This document shows positions 35,363-43,891 of a DNA stretch of 64,000 nt, piece by piece (position 1 is the stretch's first letter; the number at the start of each line of letters is the position of its first letter). The stretch is from Chloroflexota bacterium (GTDB taxonomy: Bacteria; Chloroflexota; UBA11872; VXOZ01), in assembly GCA_012270555.1 (NCBI GenBank), contig JAAXIC010000009.1, forward strand, positions 17,415 through 81,414, written 5' to 3'. Position numbers and translations under genes: made by a program. Below the pieces are notes generated by a model. That model was given only the letters and a program-made list of their open reading frames with translations, did not search any database and was not told the DNA's origin.

Positions 35363-36241
35363 CTACGTCGCGTCCACCAGCTTCCTCTGCTCGTCGGACA
35401 GAAAGGGCGGAACGGCTGCGCGCGCGTTTGCCTCAAGCTCCTCCGTGTTCATCACGCCGGTAATGCACGTCGCCACGTGCGGATGGGAGAGCACGTACTT
35501 GATAGCGGCTGCGTGCAGCGACTCAACCGGCGGTTTGACGAGCGCTTCTGTCAGGCGTTCGACAGCCGCAGGGTCCTGAAAGAGGCGTCCGGAGGCGAAG
35601 GGCGACCGCGCCAAGACGCCAACCCCTTTTTCCGCGCAGAGGGGAAAGAGCTCTGCCGCCGCCTCTTGCAGCGCCACGCTGTACGACACTTCCACTACTT
35701 CCGCATGCCCTCTCTTCACGGCTTCCAAACAGGCGGGAACGGATGAAGAAATCCCGATGCTGCGCACCTTGCCTGCCTGCTTCAGCTCGCGCAAGGTCTC
35801 CCAGGGCTCCTCGCGCTTGACCACGTCCACCGGTGGATCGTGCAAAAGGTACGCGTCGATGTAGTCGGTCTGCATGCGCCGCAGGCTCAACTCGCATTCG
35901 TGGCGGAGGTACCACGGCTCGTAGCATTGCGGCTGCGGCGCGTCACGGTTCAGAAAGAGCATCTGCGCGCCATCGATGCCTACCAGATAGCCGGCTTTCG
36001 TCACAATCACCGTCTCTTGGCGCCGCCCGCGAAATGCTTCGCCCAAGATTACCTCCGACCGGCCGTTGCCGTATGCGTCCGAGGCATCATAGGTTGTGAT
36101 ACCTAAATCGAGGGCACGGTGCAGGATTGTGACGCCGTCTTCGGCATCCATCGGTCCCCACCACAATCCGCCCATTTCCCAGGTGCCAAGCGCAAGAGCC
36201 GAGACATCGATGCCAGTTGCACCTAATTTGCGCAATTCCAT
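35363..36241 (-). CDS. Aldo/keto reductase
   Basis: A 292-residue NAD(P)H-dependent TIM-barrel oxidoreductase. The catalytic tetrad is visible: Asp and Tyr in TYDASDAYGNGRSE, Lys in VIVTKAGY and His in AYLLHDPP. The cofactor region is at GVLARSPFASGRL and the C-terminal SHPHVATCITGVMNTEEL. It resembles the AKR group including L-galactose or D-threo-aldose dehydrogenases and YghZ-like proteins, but substrate is not determined. Divergent from the GMC genes across a 321-bp gap. Confidence 0.88.
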   Translation of the reverse strand: MELRKLGATGIDVSALALGTWEMGGLWWGPMDAEDGVTILHRALDLGITTYDASDAYGNGRSEVILGEAFRGRRQETVIVTKAGYLVGIDGAQMLFLNRDAPQPQCYEPWYLRHECELSLRRMQTDYIDAYLLHDPPVDVVKREEPWETLRELKQAGKVRSIGISSSVPACLEAVKRGHAEVVEVSYSVALQEAAAELFPLCAEKGVGVLARSPFASGRLFQDPAAVERLTEALVKPPVESLHAAAIKYVLSHPHVATCITGVMNTEELEANARAAVPPFLSDEQRKLVDAT

Positions 36242-36562
36242 GCGTAGCCTCCTCTATCCCGTTCTATTCAATCCAATGGTAGCCACTGCAATTTCACTGC
36301 AAGTAGTATACGTGAGACTGACAACGAGAGTTCCCCACACTGCACTCACCACTCATTGATACCTTGCCGGACTGCCGCCAGAGTCGACTCAAGCTCACGT
36401 ATCCCTGTGTACCTCCGCAGCACCCATTCCCTAGTTCTGTGGATTCTGTTACACTTGCACCACTTGCGATACGAGGCGGAACTGACAGGTCGGTATCACG
36501 CCTGCCGGTCTGACAAGACACCGGCCTCTGTCCAATCGCGAATCTTGCAAAGGAGCGTCATC
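36242..36562. other. Divergent intergenic region of 321 bp
   Basis: Between the minus-strand aldo/keto reductase and the first GMC oxidoreductase. The forward open frame extends across most of it, but the translated sequence is not conserved in the paralogue and the start is set at 36563. It should hold promoters for both directions; I could not identify convincing hexamers. No repeats seen. Confidence 0.4.
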
Positions 36563-38179
36563 TTGGCGCCAACAAACGCAATGGCAGACGTATTGATCAT
36601 CGGCGCCGGTGCTTCCGGCGCGGCGGCAGCGTGGTCGCTGGCGTCGGGTGGCCTTGACGTGGTGTGCCTCGAGCAAGGCGATTGGGTCGATCCCACCGAT
36701 TACCCGCACTCAAGCCCGGACTGGGAGTTGCACCGGCAGACCGACTTCGCCAAGGACCCCAACGTGCGGCAGCGGCCGGAAGATTACCCGCTCAACAACG
36801 ACGATACGCCCATCGTGCCGCTCATGTTCAATGCCGTCGGTGGCAGCACAATCCATTGGAGCGGCCACTTTCCCCGCTTTCGGCCGTCCGACTTCCGCGT
36901 AAAGACGCTGGACGGCGTCGCCGACGACTGGCCTATAACGTATTGGGACCTCGCGCCGTACTACGAGCAAAATGACGCCAACGTCGGTGTTTCGGGGCTA
37001 AGTGGCGATCCCGCCAATCCCGAGCGCACGCCCCGCCAAACGCCGCCGCTCGGTCTTGATACCGCCACCAAAACCTATATTCGCGGCTTAGAAGAACTCG
37101 GCTGGCACTGGTGGCCGACGGACAACGCCATCATAACCGCGCCCTTTGGCGAGGGGCGGCAAGCGTGTAACTACTGCGGGCCGTGCGACATGGGGTGTCC
37201 CATCGGCGCGATTTCCAGCGCGCACGTGACCTACTGGCCAGCGGCGCTGGCCCAAGGAGTGCGCCTCATCACCCGCGCCCGTGTGCGCGAAGTCACGGTC
37301 GACCGGCGCGGCCGTGCCAGTGGCGCAGTCTACTATACTGCCGACGGCGGCATTGACCAGCTACACGCGCGGGTCGTCATCGTTGCGTGCAACGGCGTCG
37401 GCACGCCGCGGCTGCTTCTCAACTCAGTGTCCAGTCTCTTCCCACACGGCCTCGCAAACTCAAGCGGCCTGGTCGGCACCAATCTCATGTTTCATCCCGT
37501 GACCTTTGTGACCGGCGTTTTTTCCGATCCGATCAACGGTTACGTGGGCCCGCTCGGCATGGTTCTTCACAGTCAGGAATTCTACGAGACTGACACCGGC
37601 AGAGGCTATGTGCGTGGATTTCAAATCCAGATGGGCCGTGAAAGCGGCCCGCTCTCCACTGCCCTTGGCAACTTTCCCGGGGAAAAGGTGCCCTGGGGCG
37701 CAGACCACCATCGCGTGCAGCGCGAGCTCAGCGCGCACACACTCACGGCTGCCGTCATGATCGAAGACCTGCCCGAGGCGCACAATCGCGTTGAAATCGA
37801 TGCCACCCTGACGGACAGCAGTGGCATTCCGGCGCCGAGAATTGTGTATGAAGTGAGTGAAAACAGCAGACGGTGTCTGGATTACGCCATCGCGCGGGGG
37901 CGAGACCTCTTGGATGCCGCAGGCGCCACGCAGATCATAGGTCAACCAATCACGCGAGAGACCGGCTGGCACCTGATGGGCACCGCGCGCATGGGCGACG
38001 ATCCCGCAAACTCCGTAGTGAATGGGCACGGCCAAGCCCATGATGTCCCCAATCTATTTATCATCGATGGCAGCCTCTTTGTCACGTCCGCCGCAGTCAA
38101 TCCTACGAGCACAATTCAAGCCCTGGCGCTTTACGTCTCCGACTGGCTGAAGCAGAATTTCCGTGATGTGGCATCGTGA
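36563..38179 (+). CDS. GMC-family dehydrogenase with four-Cys cluster motif (copy 1)
   Basis: A 538-residue FAD enzyme. The TTG start at 36563 is chosen because AAGGAG lies eight bases upstream and the same GGAGCG...CTTGGC context precedes the paralogue; MADVLIIG at 36581 is the alternative. FAD motif IIGAGASG is at 12-19. Cys202, 205, 208 and 212 (CNYCGPCDMGC followed by PIGA) match the position of the Fe-S cluster in FAD glucose/fructose dehydrogenases. The C-terminal catalytic His (WHLMGTARMG) and Asn (AVNPTSTIQ) of GMC enzymes are present. It probably oxidises a sugar or polyol and passes electrons on. The partner small subunit is next to copy 2 only. Confidence 0.88.
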   Translation: MAPTNAMADVLIIGAGASGAAAAWSLASGGLDVVCLEQGDWVDPTDYPHSSPDWELHRQTDFAKDPNVRQRPEDYPLNNDDTPIVPLMFNAVGGSTIHWSGHFPRFRPSDFRVKTLDGVADDWPITYWDLAPYYEQNDANVGVSGLSGDPANPERTPRQTPPLGLDTATKTYIRGLEELGWHWWPTDNAIITAPFGEGRQACNYCGPCDMGCPIGAISSAHVTYWPAALAQGVRLITRARVREVTVDRRGRASGAVYYTADGGIDQLHARVVIVACNGVGTPRLLLNSVSSLFPHGLANSSGLVGTNLMFHPVTFVTGVFSDPINGYVGPLGMVLHSQEFYETDTGRGYVRGFQIQMGRESGPLSTALGNFPGEKVPWGADHHRVQRELSAHTLTAAVMIEDLPEAHNRVEIDATLTDSSGIPAPRIVYEVSENSRRCLDYAIARGRDLLDAAGATQIIGQPITRETGWHLMGTARMGDDPANSVVNGHGQAHDVPNLFIIDGSLFVTSAAVNPTSTIQALALYVSDWLKQNFRDVAS

Positions 38180-38431
38180 GCACGCTGGCAGGATGTGGTG
38201 TCACCGGCCTGCGCGTCGGATGACTCGCTGGCTGTGTTGGCACGAGAGTGTGCGGTGGGGTTCAAAAGAGTATCCCTTGAATTTGCCTGCCTTAGAGGGT
38301 GCTGTTCACTTAGCAAAGATATGCACGCCTTTAGGGCCTTTGTTCTGATCTCCGCCAAAGATGAGGCAACACGAAGAAGGTGGATTTGACCAATTCATTG
38401 CTAATTGCAGCACATGCTGAGGAGCGCAGTC

Positions 38432-40045
38432 TTGGCACCCGATCGTGACGTGGCGGATGTCTTGATCATCGGCGCCGGCGCTTCCGGGGCTGCGGCAGCG
38501 TGGTCGCTGGCATCCGGCGGGCTCGCTGTCGTCTGCTTGGAGCAAGGAGATTGGATCGATCCCACCGACTACCCTCACCACCGCCCGGACTGGGAACTGC
38601 ATCGCCAAACCGATTTCGCCAAAGACCCTAACGTCCGGCAGCGGCCGGAGGACTACCCGCTCAATAACGACGATTCGCCCATCGTGCCGCTGATGTTCAA
38701 CGCCGTCGGTGGCAGTACGGTCCACTGGAGCGGCCACTTCCCACGCTTTCGGCCGTCCGACTTCCGCGTAAAGACGCTGGATGACGTTGCCGACAACTGG
38801 CCGCTGACGTATTGGGACCTGGAGCCGTACTACGAGGAGAATGACGCCAACATTGGCGTATCGGGGTTGGAGGGCGATCCCAGCGGCCCGCCGCGCTTGC
38901 CCCGGCAGACACCGCCGCTTGGCCTGGACGCTGCCGCCAAAACGTACATTCGCGGCTTGAAGAAGCTGGGCTGGCATTGGTGGCCGACCGAGAACGCCCT
39001 CATCACCGCGCCCTTTGGTGAAGTGCGGCAAGTGTGCAACTACTGTGGGCCTTGCGACATGGGCTGCCCGCGGGGAGCAATGTCGAGCGCCCACGTGACC
39101 TACTGGCCGGCCGCTTTGGCCAAGGGGGCGCGTCTCATCACCCGTGCCCGCGTGCGCGAAATCACAGTTGACCGGCGCGGCCGCGCCAGCGGCGCCGTCT
39201 ACTACACACCGGACGGCGGCATCGCACAGCAACGCGCGCGGGTCGTTATTGTCGCATGCAACGGAGTCGGCACACCTCGCCTGCTCCTAAACTCTGTTTC
39301 CAGTCTCTTTCCGCACGGTCTCGCCAATTCAAACGGCCTGGTCGGCACCCACCTCATGTTTCACCCTATCGCCTTCGTAAGCGGTGTCTTTCCCGATAGG
39401 GTCGATGGGCATGCGGGACCCGTCGGTCTGCTCTTGCATTGCCACGAATTCTACGAGACCGACTTGAGTCGGGGTTTCGTGCGCGGCATCAAGATTCAGC
39501 TATGCCGCGAAAGCGGCCCGCTCTCCACCGCCCTCGGGCACTTCCCAGGTGAAGCAGTGCCCTGGGGAGCCGCCCACCATCGCGTGCAACGCGAGCGCAG
39601 CGCTCACATGCTGGCCATCGCCATCATGGTCGAAGACTTGCCGGAGCCGCACAATCGCGTTTCGCTCGATCCAAAACTAGCGGATGGCAACGACATTCCG
39701 GCGCCCAAAGTTTCGTATACCGTCAGCGAGAACAGCCGCAAGGCCCTTGACTTCGGCATCGCGCGGGCGCGAGAACTGCTGGAAGCCGCGGGCGCCACAG
39801 AGATCATGCACCAAGCGCTTGCCCGCAACTCAGGCTGGCATCTCATGGGCACGGCGCGCATGGGCGACGATCCTGGCAATTCGGTCGTAGACCGCTACGG
39901 ACGGGCCCACGACGTCCCAAACCTCTTTATCATCGACGGCAGCATCTTTGTCACCTCGGCCGCAGTGAACCCCACCAGCACCATTCAGGCCCTTGCCCTT
40001 TACGTTTCGGATTGGCTGAAGCATAATCTCCGTGAGGTAGCATAA
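38432..40045 (+). CDS. GMC-family dehydrogenase with four-Cys cluster motif (copy 2)
   Basis: A 537-residue paralogue of the preceding gene, very similar along its length (for example LIIGAGASGAAAAWSLASGG in both). The TTG start at 38432 follows GAGGAG, mirroring copy 1. Cys202, 205, 208 and 212 are at identical positions (CNYCGPCDMGC, then PRGA). The C-terminal GWHLMGTARMG and AAVNPTSTIQALAL motifs are intact. Its stop overlaps the start of the subunit-3-like gene by one base, so the two are coupled. The pair most likely arose by tandem duplication; the 252-bp gap between copies has no coding signal. Confidence 0.88.
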   Translation: MAPDRDVADVLIIGAGASGAAAAWSLASGGLAVVCLEQGDWIDPTDYPHHRPDWELHRQTDFAKDPNVRQRPEDYPLNNDDSPIVPLMFNAVGGSTVHWSGHFPRFRPSDFRVKTLDDVADNWPLTYWDLEPYYEENDANIGVSGLEGDPSGPPRLPRQTPPLGLDAAAKTYIRGLKKLGWHWWPTENALITAPFGEVRQVCNYCGPCDMGCPRGAMSSAHVTYWPAALAKGARLITRARVREITVDRRGRASGAVYYTPDGGIAQQRARVVIVACNGVGTPRLLLNSVSSLFPHGLANSNGLVGTHLMFHPIAFVSGVFPDRVDGHAGPVGLLLHCHEFYETDLSRGFVRGIKIQLCRESGPLSTALGHFPGEAVPWGAAHHRVQRERSAHMLAIAIMVEDLPEPHNRVSLDPKLADGNDIPAPKVSYTVSENSRKALDFGIARARELLEAAGATEIMHQALARNSGWHLMGTARMGDDPGNSVVDRYGRAHDVPNLFIIDGSIFVTSAAVNPTSTIQALALYVSDWLKHNLREVA

Positions 40046-40545
40046 TGAGCGAACAACACCAAGACTGTGAAATCCTTGCCGCGCATCAAGTTGCTCTCTT
40101 AGCGGCAATTCAAAACCGGCTGATTCCGTCCCAGGACGAGATGCCGGGCGCCGGCGATGCTGGGTGTGCCCAGACGGTCGATCGCTTCCTCAAAGAGCGC
40201 CCTGCCCTGCGCCGCCCCATTTTTGCCGCTCTCAACGCTGTTGAAGCAGCAGCCGGCGAATGTGCTCAAGCATCCGCTGCCGACGAAGCGTCCACGCACG
40301 TTGGGTTTCTCGCGCTCGCGGATACTGAACGAGATGCAGTGCTGCGTGCTGTAGAAGCGGCGCAGCCGGATCTCTTTCGCACGCTGGTGAACCAGACGTA
40401 CTCCGCCTACTATACGAACCCCGCCGTACTGCTCATTCTGGGTTGGAATCCACCGCAGCCGGAGGGGCATCCCACGCCGCCGCCCTTTGATGAAGCGCTG
40501 CTCGAAAACGTGAAGCAACGCGGCAAACTCTGGCGGGATGCCTGA
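40045..40545 (+). CDS. Gluconate 2-dehydrogenase subunit 3-like small subunit
   Basis: A 166-residue alpha-helical protein matching the Gluconate_2-dh3 pattern: an early LLAAIQNRLIPSQDEMPGAGDAG, a central hydrophobic helix region and late LVNQTYSAYYTNPAVLLILGW followed by a Pro-rich tail. In characterised FAD dehydrogenases this subunit binds the GMC catalytic subunit and often carries the export (Tat) signal. Here no signal peptide is visible, which is odd for a periplasmic complex, and no cytochrome c subunit gene follows. Overlaps GMC copy 2 by one base. Confidence 0.8.
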   Translation: MSEQHQDCEILAAHQVALLAAIQNRLIPSQDEMPGAGDAGCAQTVDRFLKERPALRRPIFAALNAVEAAAGECAQASAADEASTHVGFLALADTERDAVLRAVEAAQPDLFRTLVNQTYSAYYTNPAVLLILGWNPPQPEGHPTPPPFDEALLENVKQRGKLWRDA

Positions 40546-40559
40546 ATCATCGTCATCTT

Positions 40560-42266
40560 TTAGGAAGACTCCCAGTGGCGGTAGAACAGCGAGCGGCGCT
40601 CGCCGACCAGAAGCTCCAATTCGTCTCCGTGAATGTCGTATCTTTGAAAGACGTGTTGGATCACCTCCACGCCCGCCTCGAATTCCGGCTGCACGACGTC
40701 GGAAGCTCCCGCAGCGCGCAGTCTCTGAATTGACTCCTGGCTCCCTGCCCGCGCGATTATGTCCAGCGCTGGATTGAGTATGCGCGCGTGGCGCACCGCG
40801 AGTTCCGCCGCGACGTCATCGTGCACGAGCACCGCCAAGAGCGACGCCTCCTCAAGCCGTGCGTGCTCAAGGACCGCAGGGCTGCCCGCATCGCCATACA
40901 CCACCGGCACGCCCTTCTCTCTGAGTTCGCGTACCGTCAGCGGGTTGTATTCCACGACGACGTAGTGGATGTTTCGCAGATCGAGCGCATCGGCTAGCTC
41001 CCGCCCGACGCGGCCAAAACCGCAAATCACCGCATGCTCGCGAAACAGACCTTCCCAATAGGGAGCCATATCCGGTTCCGCGAACCGTCTGCCAATGAGC
41101 GGCAACGCCCGGAGGACCCGGAGCAGCAGCGGTTCCAGCAGCAAGAGAAACGGCGTCAAGAAAATGCTTATGAGCGCCGTGCTGATGACGAGATTGAAGA
41201 TGCTGTCCGGCAACGCTCCCGCACCAACGCTGACCTGCGCCAGCACAAAGGAAAACTCACCCACCTGCCCCAAGCTCAGCGCGGCACAAACCGCGGCATG
41301 CGCCGGCACGCGCAGCATGAGGAGCAGAATAACCAGGATTGTCACTTTGCCCAGTACCGCCCCGGCCACAGTAAAGCCCACCGCTCCCAGATTGTTGAAG
41401 AGCCACACGGGATCGAACAGCATACCCACCGATACAAAGAAGAGCGACGCGAACAGGTCGCGCAATGGCACAATTTCCGCCACCACTTGCGTGCGAAACT
41501 CCGACTCCGCCATGACAAGCCCAGCCAGAAAAGCGCCAAACGCGAGCGAAAGGCCGACGAACTGCGTGAGGAAAGCGGTGCCCAGCGCGATGGCCACCAC
41601 GGAGAGGATGAGGAGTTCGCGTGACTCACCATGGGCGATGTGCGTAAGCAGCCAATGTGCGACCCGCGCGCCGATGAAATACGCCCCCAGGCAGACCGCA
41701 GCGGCTTTGCCGACAAGCAAGACCAGATCGAAAGCCAGATTCTCTCCTCCCACTGCCAACGCCGGGAGCATGACGACCATTGGCACCACCGCGATATCTT
41801 GCAGGATGAGAATGCCAACCGCGATGCGGCCGTGCAGCGCCTGCAACTCCCCGCGGGTCATGAGAACTTTGATGACCACCACCGTGCTCGAGAGGGCAAC
41901 GAGCGCGCCGAGCAAGACTCCCTGCGTGAAGGTGAGACCCAGAAATCGCCCTACGACAGGGCCGACGCACATCGTTAGCGCAATCTGCCCAATCCCCCCA
42001 AGCACGACGATGCGTCCCAGGCGGCGCAGTTCGCGCAGAGAGAACTCCGCGCCCACGGCAAAGAGCAGAAACATCACGCCGATCTCAGCCAGCACTTGCA
42101 CGTCGTGCTGATCAACCTGCAGCACAGGATTTAGCGGCCCAATCGCGATCCCCGCAACCAAGTATCCCAGAATTACCGGTAAACCCAAACGTTGCGCTAT
42201 GAGACCCAGTAAAAAGGCCGCGAGCACGGCGAGGGAAAGACTTAGGACTAATGAAACGTCCGGCAC
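40560..42266 (-). CDS. Kef-type cation:proton antiporter with TrkA_N domain
   Basis: A 568-residue CPA2 antiporter. About 12 membrane helices span residues 1-385, including LGYLVAGIAIGPLN, LLFAVGAEFSLRELR, ILILQDIAVVP and LAFGAFLAGLVMAESEF, all typical of Kef/CPA2 proteins. A cytosolic Rossmann domain follows (AVICGFGRVGREL, then VVVEYNP and VVYGDAGSPAVLEHA) that binds NAD(H) or other nucleotides and gates the channel. GTG start at 42266. Expected role: potassium or sodium efflux in exchange for protons. It converges with the small subunit gene with a 14-bp gap. Confidence 0.93.
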   Translation of the reverse strand: MPDVSLVLSLSLAVLAAFLLGLIAQRLGLPVILGYLVAGIAIGPLNPVLQVDQHDVQVLAEIGVMFLLFAVGAEFSLRELRRLGRIVVLGGIGQIALTMCVGPVVGRFLGLTFTQGVLLGALVALSSTVVVIKVLMTRGELQALHGRIAVGILILQDIAVVPMVVMLPALAVGGENLAFDLVLLVGKAAAVCLGAYFIGARVAHWLLTHIAHGESRELLILSVVAIALGTAFLTQFVGLSLAFGAFLAGLVMAESEFRTQVVAEIVPLRDLFASLFFVSVGMLFDPVWLFNNLGAVGFTVAGAVLGKVTILVILLLMLRVPAHAAVCAALSLGQVGEFSFVLAQVSVGAGALPDSIFNLVISTALISIFLTPFLLLLEPLLLRVLRALPLIGRRFAEPDMAPYWEGLFREHAVICGFGRVGRELADALDLRNIHYVVVEYNPLTVRELREKGVPVVYGDAGSPAVLEHARLEEASLLAVLVHDDVAAELAVRHARILNPALDIIARAGSQESIQRLRAAGASDVVQPEFEAGVEVIQHVFQRYDIHGDELELLVGERRSLFYRHWESS

Positions 42267-42480
42267 GACGGTGCTCCTGCACTACCCATAGACAGCACGC
42301 AGTCTCAGCACAGGTCTGGGAGAGCTACGGCAGAGTTCACAATGCGGTTACTCGTGTCATCATGGTACCAGACAGTCACTGCCAACAAAGGCTCACGCCT
42401 ATTCGCGTCATAGCCAAAGGCTTCTTAGGCCGACCATAGCAAAGAGTGACCGGCATGTGTCGTGGAAAGACAGACTGGCA

Positions 42481-42509
42481 TTGCCAACCTAGCGAGAAGC
42501 TGCTATACT
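42481..42509 (+). promoter_or_regulatory. Sigma-70-type promoter for the LysM gene
   Basis: TTGCCA at 42481-42486 and TATACT at 42504-42509 are separated by 17 bases, with TGC immediately before TATACT (extended -10). The predicted start near 42516 gives a leader of about 50 bases before the LysM gene at 42566. The same TGC-TATAAT-like pattern precedes argF. Confidence 0.65.
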
Positions 42510-42565
42510 CTTTGGCGGACGATGAAGTCTGGGACAGGCGTTCAAAGCAAAGATTGGAGTGAGCG

Positions 42566-42790
42566 ATGGGCTTCCTGGATGCATTGTTTGGCAAGAAGAA
42601 GTCAGGTGGCGGCGTCCGGACGACAGTCAAGGTCGGCCCGGGGGAAACCCTTGAAGACATCGCGCAACGCGAGTATGGCGATGCCAACAAGTGGGATGTG
42701 ATCTTCCAGAAGAACAAGTGGCGCTTCGATGGCGAAGACCCGAAGACGATCTATCCCGGCATGGATCTCGACATTCCTGAGATAGACTAG
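42566..42790 (+). CDS. Small LysM-domain protein
   Basis: A 74-residue protein. After a short basic start (MGFLDALFGKKKSGGG) almost all the rest is one LysM domain: VKVGPGETLEDIAQREYGD and a C-terminal IYPGMDLDIPE. LysM binds N-acetylglucosamine-containing glycans such as peptidoglycan, but no signal peptide is present, so an intracellular role as in YgaU/BON-LysM-type proteins is possible. GGAG ribosome-binding site at about 42554. Own promoter and a strong terminator downstream make it a single-gene unit. Confidence 0.88.
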   Translation: MGFLDALFGKKKSGGGVRTTVKVGPGETLEDIAQREYGDANKWDVIFQKNKWRFDGEDPKTIYPGMDLDIPEID

Positions 42791-42828
42791 GATCAGCCGC
42801 TCACTGATCCGCTAAAACCAGCGAGAAG

Positions 42829-42859
42829 AGGGGTATCGGCGCAATGCGCCGATACCCCT
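42829..42859. terminator. Bidirectional hairpin terminator
   Basis: A perfect 14-bp stem (AGGGGTATCGGCGC at 42829-42842 and its complement at 42846-42859) closed by AAT, followed by TTGTGTTT on the plus strand. It lies between the LysM gene and the convergent isomerase-like gene and could end both transcripts. Confidence 0.7.
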
Positions 42860-42885
42860 TGTGTTTAATGCGTTTTCAACCGTCC

Positions 42886-43734
42886 CTATGCGCTCGCGAA
42901 CGTCAGCATCTCCCGCAGCGCTTTGGCGGATTCGATTGCCGCCGCTTCCGGCGGGCCGCCTTCCACCTGATAGTGCATCTCTAGCGTGTAGACGCCATCG
43001 TAGCCGTCCTTCGCCAGTGCGCGGAATTGGCCTGCGTAGTCGGTTTCGCCCTTCCCCACCCGGCACGCCTCGATCTCGCCATTCACCCAGCGCGCATCCT
43101 TCACGTGCATGTGTGCCAGATGCGGCTTGATGGCGGCATAGTGCTTGGGATATGGTTCTTCCTCTGCCCATAAGCAGTTGCCCGGGTCCCAGATGGCCTT
43201 GAGATGCGGCGATCCGACCGCCTCGATTAAGCGGTGTGACTCCTCTCCCACGCCGGCGTAACACGTCGGCTCATTCTCCATGCAAAGGTCGAAGCCGTGC
43301 TTGGCGGCAAGATCAAGGGCGGGGCCAAAACGCTCCACCACTCTGGGAAACACCTCTTCCGGATCGTCATCTCGCCAGAAGGAGAAACACCGCACCACCC
43401 GCGTGCCAAAGCGCTCAGCCAAAGCAAAGCAGTGCGGCAAGAGCGCCAGGTGCTCTTCGTATGTCATTTCCTGCGCGCCGAACGTGTCGCCTTGGATCTT
43501 TCGCTCCCGGCCTTCCAGGGGGCACTTGAAGATCGGCGTGCCAAGAGCACTCACCTGAATGCCGTTACTTGCAAGGAGACGCTCCACGTCATCCAGCTCG
43601 TCAGCGGAGAGGTCCATCAAATTCGTGCCATTGATAGTCCGCAACTCGGCATACATGATGCCGTGCTCGCGCATCACGCCCAGCCCCGTGGCAAAGTCCG
43701 GATGCACCTCGTCAGTGAATATCCCAATTTTCAT
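42886..43734 (-). CDS. Sugar phosphate isomerase/epimerase-like TIM-barrel protein
   Basis: A 282-residue xylose isomerase-like (AP_endonuc_2) barrel. The metal ligands expected for the fold are seen as Glu in LCMENEP, Asp in IWDPGN, His in AHMHVKD and Glu in TLEMHY. ATG 43734 with AAGGA upstream gives MKIGIFTDEVH; a longer in-frame start exists. Such enzymes isomerise or epimerise keto-sugars, or handle inositol-type compounds; the substrate cannot be set from sequence. It is a single gene convergent with the LysM gene. Confidence 0.85.
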   Translation of the reverse strand: MKIGIFTDEVHPDFATGLGVMREHGIMYAELRTINGTNLMDLSADELDDVERLLASNGIQVSALGTPIFKCPLEGRERKIQGDTFGAQEMTYEEHLALLPHCFALAERFGTRVVRCFSFWRDDDPEEVFPRVVERFGPALDLAAKHGFDLCMENEPTCYAGVGEESHRLIEAVGSPHLKAIWDPGNCLWAEEEPYPKHYAAIKPHLAHMHVKDARWVNGEIEACRVGKGETDYAGQFRALAKDGYDGVYTLEMHYQVEGGPPEAAAIESAKALREMLTFASA

Positions 43735-43891
43735 CGCTGTTTCCTTCTTTGCTCTGTCACGCACATACCGTGCGTATTATACAAGAAGCCCTAACGCGCC
43801 GCCGTGATCGGCGGAAAGGGCTTGCACGCACTTGCGCAGCACCCCGTCCCATATGTTGTGGCTGTCAGAGACCCGACGCGCTCGTCACGGG

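Noticed and set aside
38306..39232. A 308-codon minus-strand open frame
   Set aside because: Antisense to GMC copy 2. A parallel shadow exists opposite copy 1 at 36710-36970, as expected for paralogues.
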